From positions 1 through 36,415 of the forward strand of contig JACQXZ010000053.1 in the NCBI GenBank assembly GCA_016208465.1: a DNA stretch of 36,415 nucleotides. Reading direction: 5' to 3'. The notes below the pieces were generated by a model. It was not told the origin of the DNA. It did no database searches and saw nothing but the letters and a program-made list of their open reading frames with translations. Positions 8,022-15,765 of the stretch are shown piece by piece (positions within the stretch are counted from its first letter, which is position 1; each line of letters opens with the position of its first letter). The position numbers and the translations under genes were made by a program. This DNA comes from Actinomycetota bacterium. GTDB taxonomy: Bacteria > Actinomycetota > Aquicultoria > JACQXZ01.

Positions 8022-8492
8022 GCCATCAATATACATTCCATGCTAAACATATTAGGCCAGATACCAGCCAAAAAACCAGTGTTTAGACTATCGCCTTTAA
8101 AAAATTCTTTCTTTATTATTTTAGCTCCAGTTAAATCCAGCAATTCGATAAAATCTTTATAACTGAAAAGATGAATATGCCGTGTATTATACCATTTGTA
8201 ACCGTGAAGTGGTTTAGCCGGAAATTTACCCTTTAAAAGCAACTGGAGTCTCGATTTAAAATATCCAAAATTAGGAAAACTGACGATCACTTTTTTGCCT
8301 GTCCTTAAAGCTTATTTTAAAACATTTTCCGGCTGATAAACCATTTGCAACGTCACAAAGAACCTTCGAATTTCTGTCTATCCACTTCTCTATAAATTTA
8401 TATTCCGCTCTTTCAGTTCTGGCAACAGATTCATCAGGAGACTTATATCCGTAATCCGCAAAATAATTCTTAGATGTTTTATCCCCGCTCAT
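8012..8492 (-). pseudogene. MetW-like SAM methyltransferase, broken (internal deletion and nonsense codon)
   Basis: The C-terminal part (VSFPNFGYFKSRLQLLLKG, WYNTRHIHLFSYKDF) is characteristic of the MetW methyltransferase family, and the N-terminal part (EYKFIEKWIDRNSKVL) fits the start of the same fold. Between them the SAM-binding GxGxG motif and about 65 residues are missing: the sequence jumps near 8353-8362 from KVL directly to TLQMVYQPENVLK in another frame, and then meets an in-frame TAA at 8312-8314 where relatives have a glutamate. Reading through that codon restores ALRTGKKVIVSFPNFG. Its ATG overlaps the upstream GT4 stop as ATGA, so it was an ordinary operon gene. It cannot bind SAM as it stands. 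Confidence 0.8.
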
Positions 8493-9730
8493 TTATACCT
8501 CTCCAAGACATCTCTATACACTTTAATTGTTCCCTCGGTCATACTTTCAAGACTAAATTTCTCAACTATTCTTTCCCGAGCCATTTTGCCAATTTGTTCT
8601 CTAAAATCAGGACGACTTAACAGGTCTACAACTGATTTTGCAATCTCTTCCACGTTTCCGGGCTGAACAAGAACACCGTTTTCATTATTGTTTATTACAG
8701 TTGGAATGCTTCCAATATCTGAAACTATGACCGCCTTTCCGGAAGCCATCGCCTGAAGAATAGTTAAATCATATCCATTTGCCCTAATAGTCGGATTTAT
8801 AAAAATATCGCAATTAGAATAAAAATAAGGCAATTCCTCAAGAGAAACAGAGCCTGTAAATATTATCTTTTCTTTTAAATTCAATTCATCTGCTAACCTC
8901 TCAAGCTCAAAACGATAATCTCCGTCTCCTGCCAGTATCAGCTTTAAATTAGGTGTTTGACTAATAATCAAAGGCATTGCTTTTATCAGATTCTGGATTC
9001 CTTTTTCTTCAACCATCCGGGCAACAGCAAAAAGAACATAGTCGTCTTCGTTTAAGTTATATTCAGATAATTTTGTTCTATCTTTAATCATTGGTTTAAA
9101 TAAATTAACATCTATTCCATTATAAACAAGATACAGCTTATCATCCGGAAGCTGATACATTCTTTTCAAAATATCTCTTTGTTCATTACTGGTCGCGATC
9201 ACACCCTCGGCTCGACGAACAGGTTGAAATATAGAAGCGTAGTGCTGAAGATGCCAAAGTATTCCCTTTAAAGAACCAGCCATTGTTTTAAGATCGCCTG
9301 ATGCTGTCATCACATTATAGATTGATCTTATTTCATCGTAAGTTGTTCCGTGAAAAGAAATCACCGTTGGAATCTTGTGTTTTAAATTTACTTTTTGAAT
9401 CAAAAAGGGAAGTCCGCCGCTTCCCTGACCATGAACAATCTCAAAATTTAACTTATCATTAAGTTCTATAAATTTCCTAACACTCTCCTTCTGCCATGAA
9501 GAAGAATATTTAATTGGCTCTGTCTCTCTTAAATAAAATACCTCAACCCCATTTAAATTTTCATACTCCAGACCATCCGGATGTTGAGTTGTAATCACGG
9601 TAACTTTATGCCCGCTTTCTACCAGTTCCTCACAGAGAGAAAGAGTGTGATCCTGCATCCCGCCTTTGGCATGAGCAGGCATTACCCGCGCAAGCACGCA
9701 AATATTTAAACCTTTCTTTTCTTTATTCAT
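8489..9730 (-). CDS. GT4 family glycosyltransferase (GT-B fold)
   Basis: This is a retaining GT-B glycosyltransferase with an N-terminal acceptor domain (LARVMPAHAKGGMQDHTLSL, the glycine-rich loop after strand 1) and a C-terminal donor domain (FAVARMVEEKGIQNLIKA, LILAGDGDYRFELE, FTGSVSLEELPYFYSNCDIF). The usual EX7E donor motif is changed: the region reads RANGYDLTILQAMASGK, where the second Glu is Gln and the first is not acidic. The protein is otherwise full length at 413 residues. The ATG at 9730 is separated from the next gene upstream by a heptad array. It probably adds a hexose to the surface glycan; the donor is unknown. The reduced motif may mark a GT4 subgroup rather than loss of activity. 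Confidence 0.85.
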   Translation of the reverse strand: MNKEKKGLNICVLARVMPAHAKGGMQDHTLSLCEELVESGHKVTVITTQHPDGLEYENLNGVEVFYLRETEPIKYSSSWQKESVRKFIELNDKLNFEIVHGQGSGGLPFLIQKVNLKHKIPTVISFHGTTYDEIRSIYNVMTASGDLKTMAGSLKGILWHLQHYASIFQPVRRAEGVIATSNEQRDILKRMYQLPDDKLYLVYNGIDVNLFKPMIKDRTKLSEYNLNEDDYVLFAVARMVEEKGIQNLIKAMPLIISQTPNLKLILAGDGDYRFELERLADELNLKEKIIFTGSVSLEELPYFYSNCDIFINPTIRANGYDLTILQAMASGKAVIVSDIGSIPTVINNNENGVLVQPGNVEEIAKSVVDLLSRPDFREQIGKMARERIVEKFSLESMTEGTIKVYRDVLERYK

Positions 9731-9750
9731 ATATAAAATCCTCTGTTAAT

Positions 9751-9843
9751 AGGTTATAGGTTGTAAGTCACAAGTCAAAGCTATATCCTTCTCTTCCATT
9801 TCTCTCCACTTATGACTTACGACTTGTGACTTGTGACTTTTTA
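9751..9843. repeat. Bipartite heptad array with inverted arms
   Basis: The plus strand starts AGGTTAT, AGGTTGT, AAGTCAC, AAGTCAA and ends CACTTAT, GACTTAC, GACTTGT, GACTTGT, GACTTTT. The 7-bp phase holds across the middle. The right arm is roughly the reverse complement of the left (GTCACAAGTC against GACTTGTGAC), so the tract can fold. It supplies the last codons of the radical SAM gene on its right. Confidence 0.85.
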
Positions 9844-11210
9844 GCTTTAACTACAAACGATGCGAGACTTTTGCTTTCAAATATTTTATCTAAAATTTTC
9901 TCTGTTATCCCGCTGATTATTTTAGGCAGTTTGTAATTAAATGAATAAATTTTAAGCATTCTTCTGACGTACCAGAATGCAAAATTAACCTGATCGTGAG
10001 TTATGGATGGTTGATTAATAATTGTATCTTCAAAATAACTGTTTAAATTTTTACCTGTCAGAAATTTATTATTCTCACATTCGTCAAATAACCTTGTATG
10101 AGGAAAGGGATAAAATATAGAAACCTGTAGGTTGGTTGGATTAATTAAAGCGTTTAATTTTATAGTATCCAAAATCATCGACATATCCTCAAAAGGCAAA
10201 CCAATCATATTATAAGAAACTGTATTTATTCCATATTTTTGGCACAGCCTAAAAGCATTAATAATATCTTCCCGTTTCATCCGGCGATTTAAGACCTTTT
10301 CTCTTATATAATCGTTCCCGCTTTCCAATCCCATCGAAATCTCAAAACAATTCGCCTCTTTTAGCATTTTAACCGAGACTTCATCAAGCAAATCAACTCT
10401 TGAATTGCAGGAAAAGGGAAGATTTATTTCTTCTTTCCATCTCGCGGTAAATTCATTTAGCCATTTCTTATTTAAAGTCAGAATATCATCATGAAAAACA
10501 ACATATTCCGGTTTTTCAATTTCTATAATTTTCTTAACTTCTTCCAAAACATTATTAACGCTTCTGAATCTTACATATTTGCCTGAATAAATTTTTTTAA
10601 GCTGATGATTGCTGCAAAAAGAACATTCGTAGGGACATCCGCGCGATGCCATAAAAACTGTTCTTTTGAGTTTCGCGTCTTCAAGATTTTTATAATCAAA
10701 AATATCACGATCGGCAAATGGCAATTCGTCCAGATTCTCTTTTAATGGCCTCAAGTGGTTCTTGTGTATCTCATTATCTTTCTTTACCCATAAATTCTTA
10801 ATATCTGTAAAATCTTTATTTTTTTCAATCCTGTCGCAAAGTTCAACGATTGCTTCTTCACCCTCTCCAATACATATCATATCAATAACTTCTGAATTAA
10901 TTGAACCATCTGGATCCAATGTCGGATGAATTCCTCCGCATAAAACCGGAAGATCGAAGTTCTTTTTCACATAACCTGCATATTTTTCAACATAAGAAAA
11001 CATATTAGTGGTTGACGAAAAAGCGATTAAATCAGGTTTTTCCTGATTTATAATTTGCACAAAGTTTGATTCAGACATCTCATTTATTAAGTGAATAAGA
11101 AAGGTTTTGTGACCAGATTTTTTCAAAGCAGCAGATATATGTGCGATTCCATGATAAAATTTTCCTTTTGATCCGATACTGAAATCCGGATAAACCAAAG
11201 CAACTTTCAT
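9810..11210 (-). CDS. B12-binding radical SAM protein (canonical CX3CX2C)
   Basis: An N-terminal cobalamin-binding-like domain (VALVYPDF, CGGIHPTLDPDG, IGEGEEAIVEL) is followed by a radical SAM domain with MASRGCPYECSFCSNHQ: Cys192, 196 and 199 ligate the 4Fe-4S cluster. ISMGLESGND and YNMIGLPFEDM are typical later barrel motifs. Members of this group often methylate or modify lipids, polyketides or sugars; the position among glycosyltransferases suggests a glycan or lipid-carrier substrate. The last ten residues (KKSQVTSRKS) are encoded by GTCACAAGTC-type heptad repeats, so the native terminus has been overwritten. The Shine-Dalgarno GGGGGA, 7 bases before the ATG, comes from the hairpin end of the DUF559 element. 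The substrate is unknown. Confidence 0.85.
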   Translation of the reverse strand: MKVALVYPDFSIGSKGKFYHGIAHISAALKKSGHKTFLIHLINEMSESNFVQIINQEKPDLIAFSSTTNMFSYVEKYAGYVKKNFDLPVLCGGIHPTLDPDGSINSEVIDMICIGEGEEAIVELCDRIEKNKDFTDIKNLWVKKDNEIHKNHLRPLKENLDELPFADRDIFDYKNLEDAKLKRTVFMASRGCPYECSFCSNHQLKKIYSGKYVRFRSVNNVLEEVKKIIEIEKPEYVVFHDDILTLNKKWLNEFTARWKEEINLPFSCNSRVDLLDEVSVKMLKEANCFEISMGLESGNDYIREKVLNRRMKREDIINAFRLCQKYGINTVSYNMIGLPFEDMSMILDTIKLNALINPTNLQVSIFYPFPHTRLFDECENNKFLTGKNLNSYFEDTIINQPSITHDQVNFAFWYVRRMLKIYSFNYKLPKIISGITEKILDKIFESKSLASFVVKAKKSQVTSRKS

Positions 11211-11217
11211 CTGCAGA

Positions 11218-11223
11218 TCCCCC
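11218..11223 (-). promoter_or_regulatory. Shine-Dalgarno supplied by a repeat end (radical SAM gene)
   Basis: Minus-strand GGGGGA is the outer edge of the left hairpin of the DUF559 element and lies 7 bases before the ATG at 11210. Insertion of the element would therefore have created or replaced this ribosome-binding site. Confidence 0.5.
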
Positions 11224-11259
11224 TCTTTGAAAAAGAGGGGTTAGGGGAGATTTTTAGAA

Positions 11260-11607
11260 TCATAAATAACTCCATATCTTCTCAATTACTCCTTTAAGAT
11301 TCTCAAAAATATCCCTATCAGAGAATCTTAAAACTCTTAAACCAATGCTTTCCATGTGTTTGTCTCTATGATTGTCTTTTACTTTTCCTTCTTCAGAATA
11401 GCGCTGTCCACCATCAAGCTCTATGACCAGATTTCCTTTGGGACAGTAAAAATCTACTATGAAATTTCCTATTGGCTTTTGCCTATAAAATTGATAACCC
11501 TTCAGTTGTTTTCCCCGTATCTTTAACCACAGCATTTTTTCTGCATCAGTCATATTATTTCTTAGCTGTTTGGAATACTCTTTCGAACGATTATTATACT
11601 GAAGCAT
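11260..11607 (-). CDS. DUF559 (Vsr/PD-(D/E)XK-like) endonuclease-domain protein
   Basis: This is a 115-residue single-domain protein of the DUF559 family, related to very-short-patch-repair endonucleases. Family features are visible: LRNNMTDAEKMLWLKIRGKQL near 15-35, YRQKPIGNFIVDFYCPKGNLVIELDG at 41-66 (D52 and E63 as candidate metal ligands), and the C-terminal GLRVLRFSDRDIFENLKGVIEKIW. A longer frame back to 11652 would add FPPLTKGDKGG-type residues that are only translated inverted repeat. The ATG at 11607 has GGGGGA 9 bases upstream, taken from that repeat, and is preferred. The gene has no link to glycan synthesis and interrupts the operon between two glycan genes. It probably nicks or cleaves DNA at the flanking hairpins, as an inference. 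Confidence 0.85.
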   Translation of the reverse strand: MLQYNNRSKEYSKQLRNNMTDAEKMLWLKIRGKQLKGYQFYRQKPIGNFIVDFYCPKGNLVIELDGGQRYSEEGKVKDNHRDKHMESIGLRVLRFSDRDIFENLKGVIEKIWSYL

Positions 11608-11616
11608 AAATACAAA

Positions 11617-11622
11617 TCCCCC
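11617..11622 (-). promoter_or_regulatory. Shine-Dalgarno supplied by the inverted repeat (DUF559 gene)
   Basis: Minus-strand GGGGGA, the inner half-site of the right terminal repeat, is 9 bases upstream of the ATG at 11607 and decides that start over the ATG at 11652. Confidence 0.55.
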
Positions 11623-11623
11623 T

Positions 11624-12787
11624 TTATCCCCCTTTGTTAAAGGGGGAAACATTTCTATTTACTATACTTTTAAATAAATCAAAATATCTCTCTCCAACAA
11701 CTTCCCAGCTATATTTTTCTTCAACTATTTTCCTTCCATTAACACTTAATCTGTTCCTCAAATCCCCATTTTTTAATAAATTTATAATTGATTCGGCCAA
11801 CTGATTCACATTTTCCGGCTCTACTAAAATTCCATTTACTCCATCTTCAATCACCTCAGGAACACCGTCTACTTTTGAAGCAATTACAGGTTTGCCCGCC
11901 GCCATCGCTTCAAGATTAACTATTCCAAAAGGTTCAATTCTTGATGGACAAACGAATACTTCACAGCCGTTTAGTAAATTTAATATTTCTCTTCTTGGAA
12001 GCATTCCCATCAATTTAACTTGTTTTTTTAAATCAAGATTGTTTATTAAATTCTGCAATTCATCTTTTTTTGCCCCGTCACCGGCGATAATTAAATCAAA
12101 ATCAGGAAATTTCTTTGAAATAATTTTAAAGGAATTAATTAAAACATCAAAACCTTTTTTGTGTTCAAGGCGGCCGAATGAAAAAATATATGGTCTTTCA
12201 GTTTTATAAATATCTTTTAAATCAAATTCCGAAAGGTCTATGCCGTTGCCTGTTGGAATTGACTTATCTCTAATAGATGGTTCGAGCTTAATCGCATCTT
12301 CAAGAAGACTTTTAGAGCAAGCAGTTACAAAATCTGCTCTTCTTAAAAGATTAACTGTTAACCAGCGGTAAATATAAGACTCTTTAGGAAACTTTTGAAT
12401 ATCGTTCCCATGAACACTAACTACTATTGGAAGATTAAAAATTTTTTTTAATAAAAGAATATAAAGCGCCGCGCTGTCAGAGAAATGAAGATTAATAATA
12501 TCAGGTTTCTCTGTTCTGATGATTTTAATAAGTCTGACAAAAGACGGGAAAAATGATAAAGCAAAATATGCAGAACTTTTCAAAGAATTCCCCGGGAGAC
12601 CAAGATAAGTTCTGTATATTTTTATGCCATCTACAGTTTCAACAGACGGCAGATTCGGCTTGGGACGTGATGTAATAATACTGACTTCGCAATTTTTGTT
12701 TTTTAATATCCGGGAAAGATGATAAACAACAAACTCTACTCCACCGATTAGAGGCAAATATACATTGGTAATAATTATAACCATCAT
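11624..12787 (-). CDS. GT4 family glycosyltransferase
   Basis: This is a retaining GT-B glycosyltransferase with an N-terminal NVYLPLIGGVEFVVYHLSR (glycine loop), VVSVHGNDIQKFPK and CSKSLLEDA in the acceptor half. In the donor half are FSFGRLEHKKGFDVLI, LIIAGDGAKKDEL and an intact EX7E motif in RIEPFGIVNLEAMAAGKPVIA. Length is normal at about 387 residues. Two adjacent ATG codons compete as start (12787 and 12784). The final residues SPFNKGG and the stop codon lie in the terminal repeat of the neighbouring DUF559 element, so the original end has probably been replaced. It follows the Wzz-like gene by 15 bases and probably adds one sugar of the repeat unit; the specificity is unknown. Confidence 0.88.
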   Translation of the reverse strand: MMVIIITNVYLPLIGGVEFVVYHLSRILKNKNCEVSIITSRPKPNLPSVETVDGIKIYRTYLGLPGNSLKSSAYFALSFFPSFVRLIKIIRTEKPDIINLHFSDSAALYILLLKKIFNLPIVVSVHGNDIQKFPKESYIYRWLTVNLLRRADFVTACSKSLLEDAIKLEPSIRDKSIPTGNGIDLSEFDLKDIYKTERPYIFSFGRLEHKKGFDVLINSFKIISKKFPDFDLIIAGDGAKKDELQNLINNLDLKKQVKLMGMLPRREILNLLNGCEVFVCPSRIEPFGIVNLEAMAAGKPVIASKVDGVPEVIEDGVNGILVEPENVNQLAESIINLLKNGDLRNRLSVNGRKIVEEKYSWEVVGERYFDLFKSIVNRNVSPFNKGG

Positions 12788-12802
12788 TTAACATCCTGTT
12801 TA

Positions 12803-13642
12803 TCATTTTCTGTTTTCTGATAAATATTCCATCCCAAAAGAAATTCCAATTCCTCCAACAACTGCCAGAACCCCTGCGAATATTACATTAAACAATAGCG
12901 GACGCTCAACAGGCTTTGTTGGCACAACCGCCTTTGTTGTGACCTCGATTAAATCCATCTCGGAAAACTGCTTTTTAAGGACATCTGCATCTTGAGAAAC
13001 TAAGTATTTTGGCTGTTGAAGAGCGCTTAATGCCTGTCTGTTGTAGGCAATAATTAAACTCTTGTCCTTACTATCGATATTTAAACCAGGAGCTTCTTCA
13101 ATCGCCTTTTTCAATGTTTTCTCTTGAGCAATAATGTCGTTTAATTGATCCTCGTTACGCTTCAATTCCTTTTGAATTGCTTCACGTTTATTTTTATCAA
13201 ATGTTTTATTTTCATCAACAAAATATTTTGTTAGGGAATTGGCAATTAGCGCTGCTTTTTCAGGACTAGAGTCAACAGTATGAACTTTCACGAAATTAGT
13301 TTCCGGCACTATCTCTATTGAAACTAGACCTCTGATCGCATTAAGATCTTCTTTTAATCGAAGCTTTTTCCTGACCTTATCGAGAACGATATCGCTTGTC
13401 ATTCCCAAAATTATTGAATCAGGTTTTCTGTCTATAAGAACCGTCATTTTCTGACCTGGTATTCTAATAACCGGGTTCTCGCTCAATTTAAAAACAGAAA
13501 TTGCTTCATAAGTGACTCCTGAGAATGAACCTATAAGATAAGTTGTTCCCATCGAAACAATTATAATAAGTAAAATTAACCATTTTCTTTTATCTATTAT
13601 CTGAATATATCTTAAAAGATTTATTTCTTCCTGTTGATTCAT
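12803..13642 (-). CDS. Wzz/chain-length determinant-like polysaccharide co-polymerase
   Basis: This is a membrane protein with the Wzz topology: a short cytoplasmic N-terminus, TM1 at about 18-38 (WLILLIIIVSMGTTYLIG), a large outside domain with a helical, coiled-coil-like stretch near 145-180, and TM2 at about 250-270, preceded by the proline-rich VVPTKPVERP that is typical of the family. There is no C-terminal tyrosine kinase domain, so a separate kinase or none would be involved. It would control glycan length or gate export. No Wzy polymerase is recognisable in the window, so its partner is elsewhere or export runs through Wzm/Wzt. The ATG at 13642 has GGGAGG upstream at a longer than usual spacing. 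Confidence 0.85.
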   Translation of the reverse strand: MNQQEEINLLRYIQIIDKRKWLILLIIIVSMGTTYLIGSFSGVTYEAISVFKLSENPVIRIPGQKMTVLIDRKPDSIILGMTSDIVLDKVRKKLRLKEDLNAIRGLVSIEIVPETNFVKVHTVDSSPEKAALIANSLTKYFVDENKTFDKNKREAIQKELKRNEDQLNDIIAQEKTLKKAIEEAPGLNIDSKDKSLIIAYNRQALSALQQPKYLVSQDADVLKKQFSEMDLIEVTTKAVVPTKPVERPLLFNVIFAGVLAVVGGIGISFGMEYLSENRK

Positions 13643-13697
13643 GTTTTCACTTAAACCTCCCTGTTATCTAAATATACTACTATAGATAAGTAAATTT

Positions 13698-14456
13698 TTA
13701 AATCCTCAAAATCAATCCTACTAAAAATATAACTCCTACAAAATAAACAGCAAAAATAAAAATAAAAAAATATGGCCAATTTAAAACTATTGGTTTATTC
13801 TTGGTAATCCGGGAAAGAGCTATCTTAAATCCTTCTGTAAATGGAACCTTAAAATAAGTATTAAACTGCAAATCACCATTTAAAAGCTTTTTATTTACAA
13901 AACCGCTTCCATAAGGATATGCGTTATCCCCTGAATAATACCAGACAAAAACATCCTTTGGCTCAAGATTAACTGCTTTAATCGAAAAAAAATAAGTTTT
14001 ACCCTTTGAATTTTTGACAGGCGGAAAAACAAAAGAATAATAATGATTATCTTTTAAGTCCAAAGCGTCCTTTGATTGAGTAAATATAATTCTCCCGCGC
14101 CGGGAATCTTTTCTTAAACTAAAAATAATCTTTCCTTTATGATTTCTACTTAAAGCGGCAAAATATACATCAATCCGGGAAATATTATCTCTGTCTGGAA
14201 CAAAAGTCTGACCAATCATTACATCCGAAGATATCGCGGGAGATGGTGTGTTATGCATTTGCTGGGCGGCATCAATTATATACACCTTTGGGTTTACAAC
14301 TAAAATAATTGCTAATAATAAGATAAAAAGAACTAAATTAAGTAGAACCTTGGAATAAGATACATAAACATACCAACAAAATCGAAACCTGCCAAAAATA
14401 AAATTAACAAACTCAAGAAAACACCATTGCGCCTTGAAGGAACAAAACTTTGCCAT
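13698..14456 (-). CDS. Membrane-anchored jelly-roll-like protein, possibly the displaced C-terminus of the DUF2142 protein
   Basis: The convincing part begins at about 14345: a hydrophobic helix (NLVLFILLLAIILVVN), a roughly 150-residue beta-rich outside domain (MHNTPSPAISSDVMIGQTF, IDVYFAALSRNHKGKIIFSL, YYSFVFPPVKNSKGKTYFF, VWYYSGDNAYPYG) and a C-terminal helix near the end. Such carbohydrate-binding-like domains occur beside GT-C membrane enzymes. The frame upstream of the first helix, back to the ATG at 14456, is Trp/Cys/Phe-rich and overlaps the DUF2142 C-terminal helix, so it looks like shadow sequence. No ATG, GTG or TTG precedes the helix in this frame closer in. The domain may therefore have been joined to the preceding protein and separated by a frameshift near 14333-14350. 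Confidence 0.5.
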   Translation of the reverse strand: MAKFCSFKAQWCFLEFVNFIFGRFRFCWYVYVSYSKVLLNLVLFILLLAIILVVNPKVYIIDAAQQMHNTPSPAISSDVMIGQTFVPDRDNISRIDVYFAALSRNHKGKIIFSLRKDSRRGRIIFTQSKDALDLKDNHYYSFVFPPVKNSKGKTYFFSIKAVNLEPKDVFVWYYSGDNAYPYGSGFVNKKLLNGDLQFNTYFKVPFTEGFKIALSRITKNKPIVLNWPYFFIFIFAVYFVGVIFLVGLILRI

Positions 14457-15751
14457 CCCAGAATAAAAAGCAGACTAATTGCAGAAATCGCGGGAAATAA
14501 ATATCTTCCCTGAAGTGGAACAAATTCATAAACTGTGCTTCTAAAAAAAGCAATTGCAGTTACCCAGAAAACTGCAAAAATTATAAAAATTAAAGACCGC
14601 TTTTGCCATCCTTCTAATAATTCGTTATTAGAATAAATCTTAACAATAAATATAATCAGACCAATCAACGAGATTAAGCAAATAAAAAAAGCCGGGTAAT
14701 AATCCATCCATTCAAGAGGAATATTCATCCACCCAAAGTGGGCCCAAAAACTTCTGAACACTGTCTTGAAATTCCAAAGAGTGCGATAATAGGCAGTTGA
14801 TGGGCTAAGAAATTCAAGCATTTTTATTTTAAACTCTGAAAGTGTTAGATGAACATTGAGCGCGCTTCTTATCTTTGCTTTAATTTCAGTTGAACGCCAG
14901 ATTAAAAAAGACAAAAAACTAAAAACAAGAAAGATAATTCCAGAATATTTAAGCCACTTTTTTTTAACTCGGGCATTTATTTCCTTTCCTGAAAGCAATA
15001 AAATAATCAGTGTAATACTTAATGGAATTTCTATAATTGCGCTTCTTTTTGTCATAAAACTCAAAATAATTACAAACAGCAAAGCAACGATTCTTTCAAC
15101 TGATAAACCTGATTTTAAAATTTTAATCGACAAATATATAAAAATTGCAAAAAATAAATTTAATAAATTATCACTGCTGATTGAACCGCTAATATATGAA
15201 AACATCGGCAAAAATGCTATAAATGCTGGTGTCCCTATTGATAATAAATCATTATCTGGAAAAATTTCCTTAGCAATCAAGTAGGATAAAAAAATTGTTA
15301 CTATCCCAAAAATCACATTAAACAGTCTAATCGCGTAAACACGGCCTTCAATATGACGCGAGGCAGTCAATTTAAAAACCGGAAAAAAAATATAATAGTA
15401 AAGAGGGGCCCTGTCTAAAAACTGAATGGTTGAAAAAAACGGAATATCCGCGAAACCCCAAGGTAAAGGTGCAGGAACAGCCTGATTCTGATAACGCCAG
15501 AAATCCCACTTCGCCATTGAATGAATAATCTCTGTCTGAGTGGATGGCCTATCATGACTTGGCGGCTTTCTTTCATAACTCCTTCCTATTTCCTGAATGT
15601 ATTCATAGTGAAAGGGTTCATCCGGCGCCTGCCAGAACGGAGTAACACTGCTATATATCCATCCTCTCATAAAAGCAATAAATAAAATTACAATTATGAT
15701 TTTAAATCTGTTATTTTTAACATTTGAATTGTTGACAAAATAATTTTTCAT
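14333..15751 (-). CDS. DUF2142 family membrane protein (GT-C-like)
   Basis: This 472-residue protein has about ten or more hydrophobic segments and the N-terminal outside-loop motif SSVTPFWQAPDEPFHYEY (acidic pair at 44-45), which is the hallmark of DUF2142. The loop position and acidic residues resemble those of GT-C enzymes that use polyprenyl-phosphate sugars outside the membrane, so it may attach a sugar donated by a lipid such as the product of the Ppm1-like enzyme at 151. The late motif EFVPLQGRYLFPAISAISLLFILGW is also typical. The ATG at 15749-15751 follows GGAAGAT. The reading frame ends just after PRFYLI while another frame carries on with a hydrophobic helix, so a frameshift is possible. 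No catalytic activity is established for the family in general. Confidence 0.8.
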   Translation of the reverse strand: MKNYFVNNSNVKNNRFKIIIVILFIAFMRGWIYSSVTPFWQAPDEPFHYEYIQEIGRSYERKPPSHDRPSTQTEIIHSMAKWDFWRYQNQAVPAPLPWGFADIPFFSTIQFLDRAPLYYYIFFPVFKLTASRHIEGRVYAIRLFNVIFGIVTIFLSYLIAKEIFPDNDLLSIGTPAFIAFLPMFSYISGSISSDNLLNLFFAIFIYLSIKILKSGLSVERIVALLFVIILSFMTKRSAIIEIPLSITLIILLLSGKEINARVKKKWLKYSGIIFLVFSFLSFLIWRSTEIKAKIRSALNVHLTLSEFKIKMLEFLSPSTAYYRTLWNFKTVFRSFWAHFGWMNIPLEWMDYYPAFFICLISLIGLIIFIVKIYSNNELLEGWQKRSLIFIIFAVFWVTAIAFFRSTVYEFVPLQGRYLFPAISAISLLFILGWQSFVPSRRNGVFLSLLILFLAGFDFVGMFMYLIPRFYLI

Positions 15752-15765
15752 ACTATCTTCCTATC

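Larger units (their letters stand above)
11219..11646. mobile_element. Candidate small mobile element: DUF559 endonuclease between hairpin inverted repeats
   Basis: Left end: CCCCTCTTT GAA AAAGAGGGG (11220-11240), then TTAGGGGAGATTT. Right end, read inwards on the minus strand: CCCCCTTT AAC AAAGGGGG (11628-11646), then ATAAAGGGGGATTTG. The ends align as imperfect inverted repeats of about 35 bases, each made of a hairpin plus a second G-rich half-site. Between them is a single DUF559 gene. The element sits exactly at a gene boundary where the window would normally show a heptad array or a tight overlap. There is no DDE or Y1 transposase in it. Mobility is inferred, not shown. Confidence 0.6.

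Noticed and set aside
11608-11652. N-terminal extension of the DUF559 protein
   Set aside because: The extra residues (FPPLTKGDKGG) are translated inverted repeat and the internal ATG has the better ribosome-binding site.
14856-15284. Plus-strand open frame of about 140 codons
   Set aside because: It lies entirely antisense to the DUF2142 gene, has no ribosome-binding site, and its composition mirrors the hydrophobic segments of the real gene.
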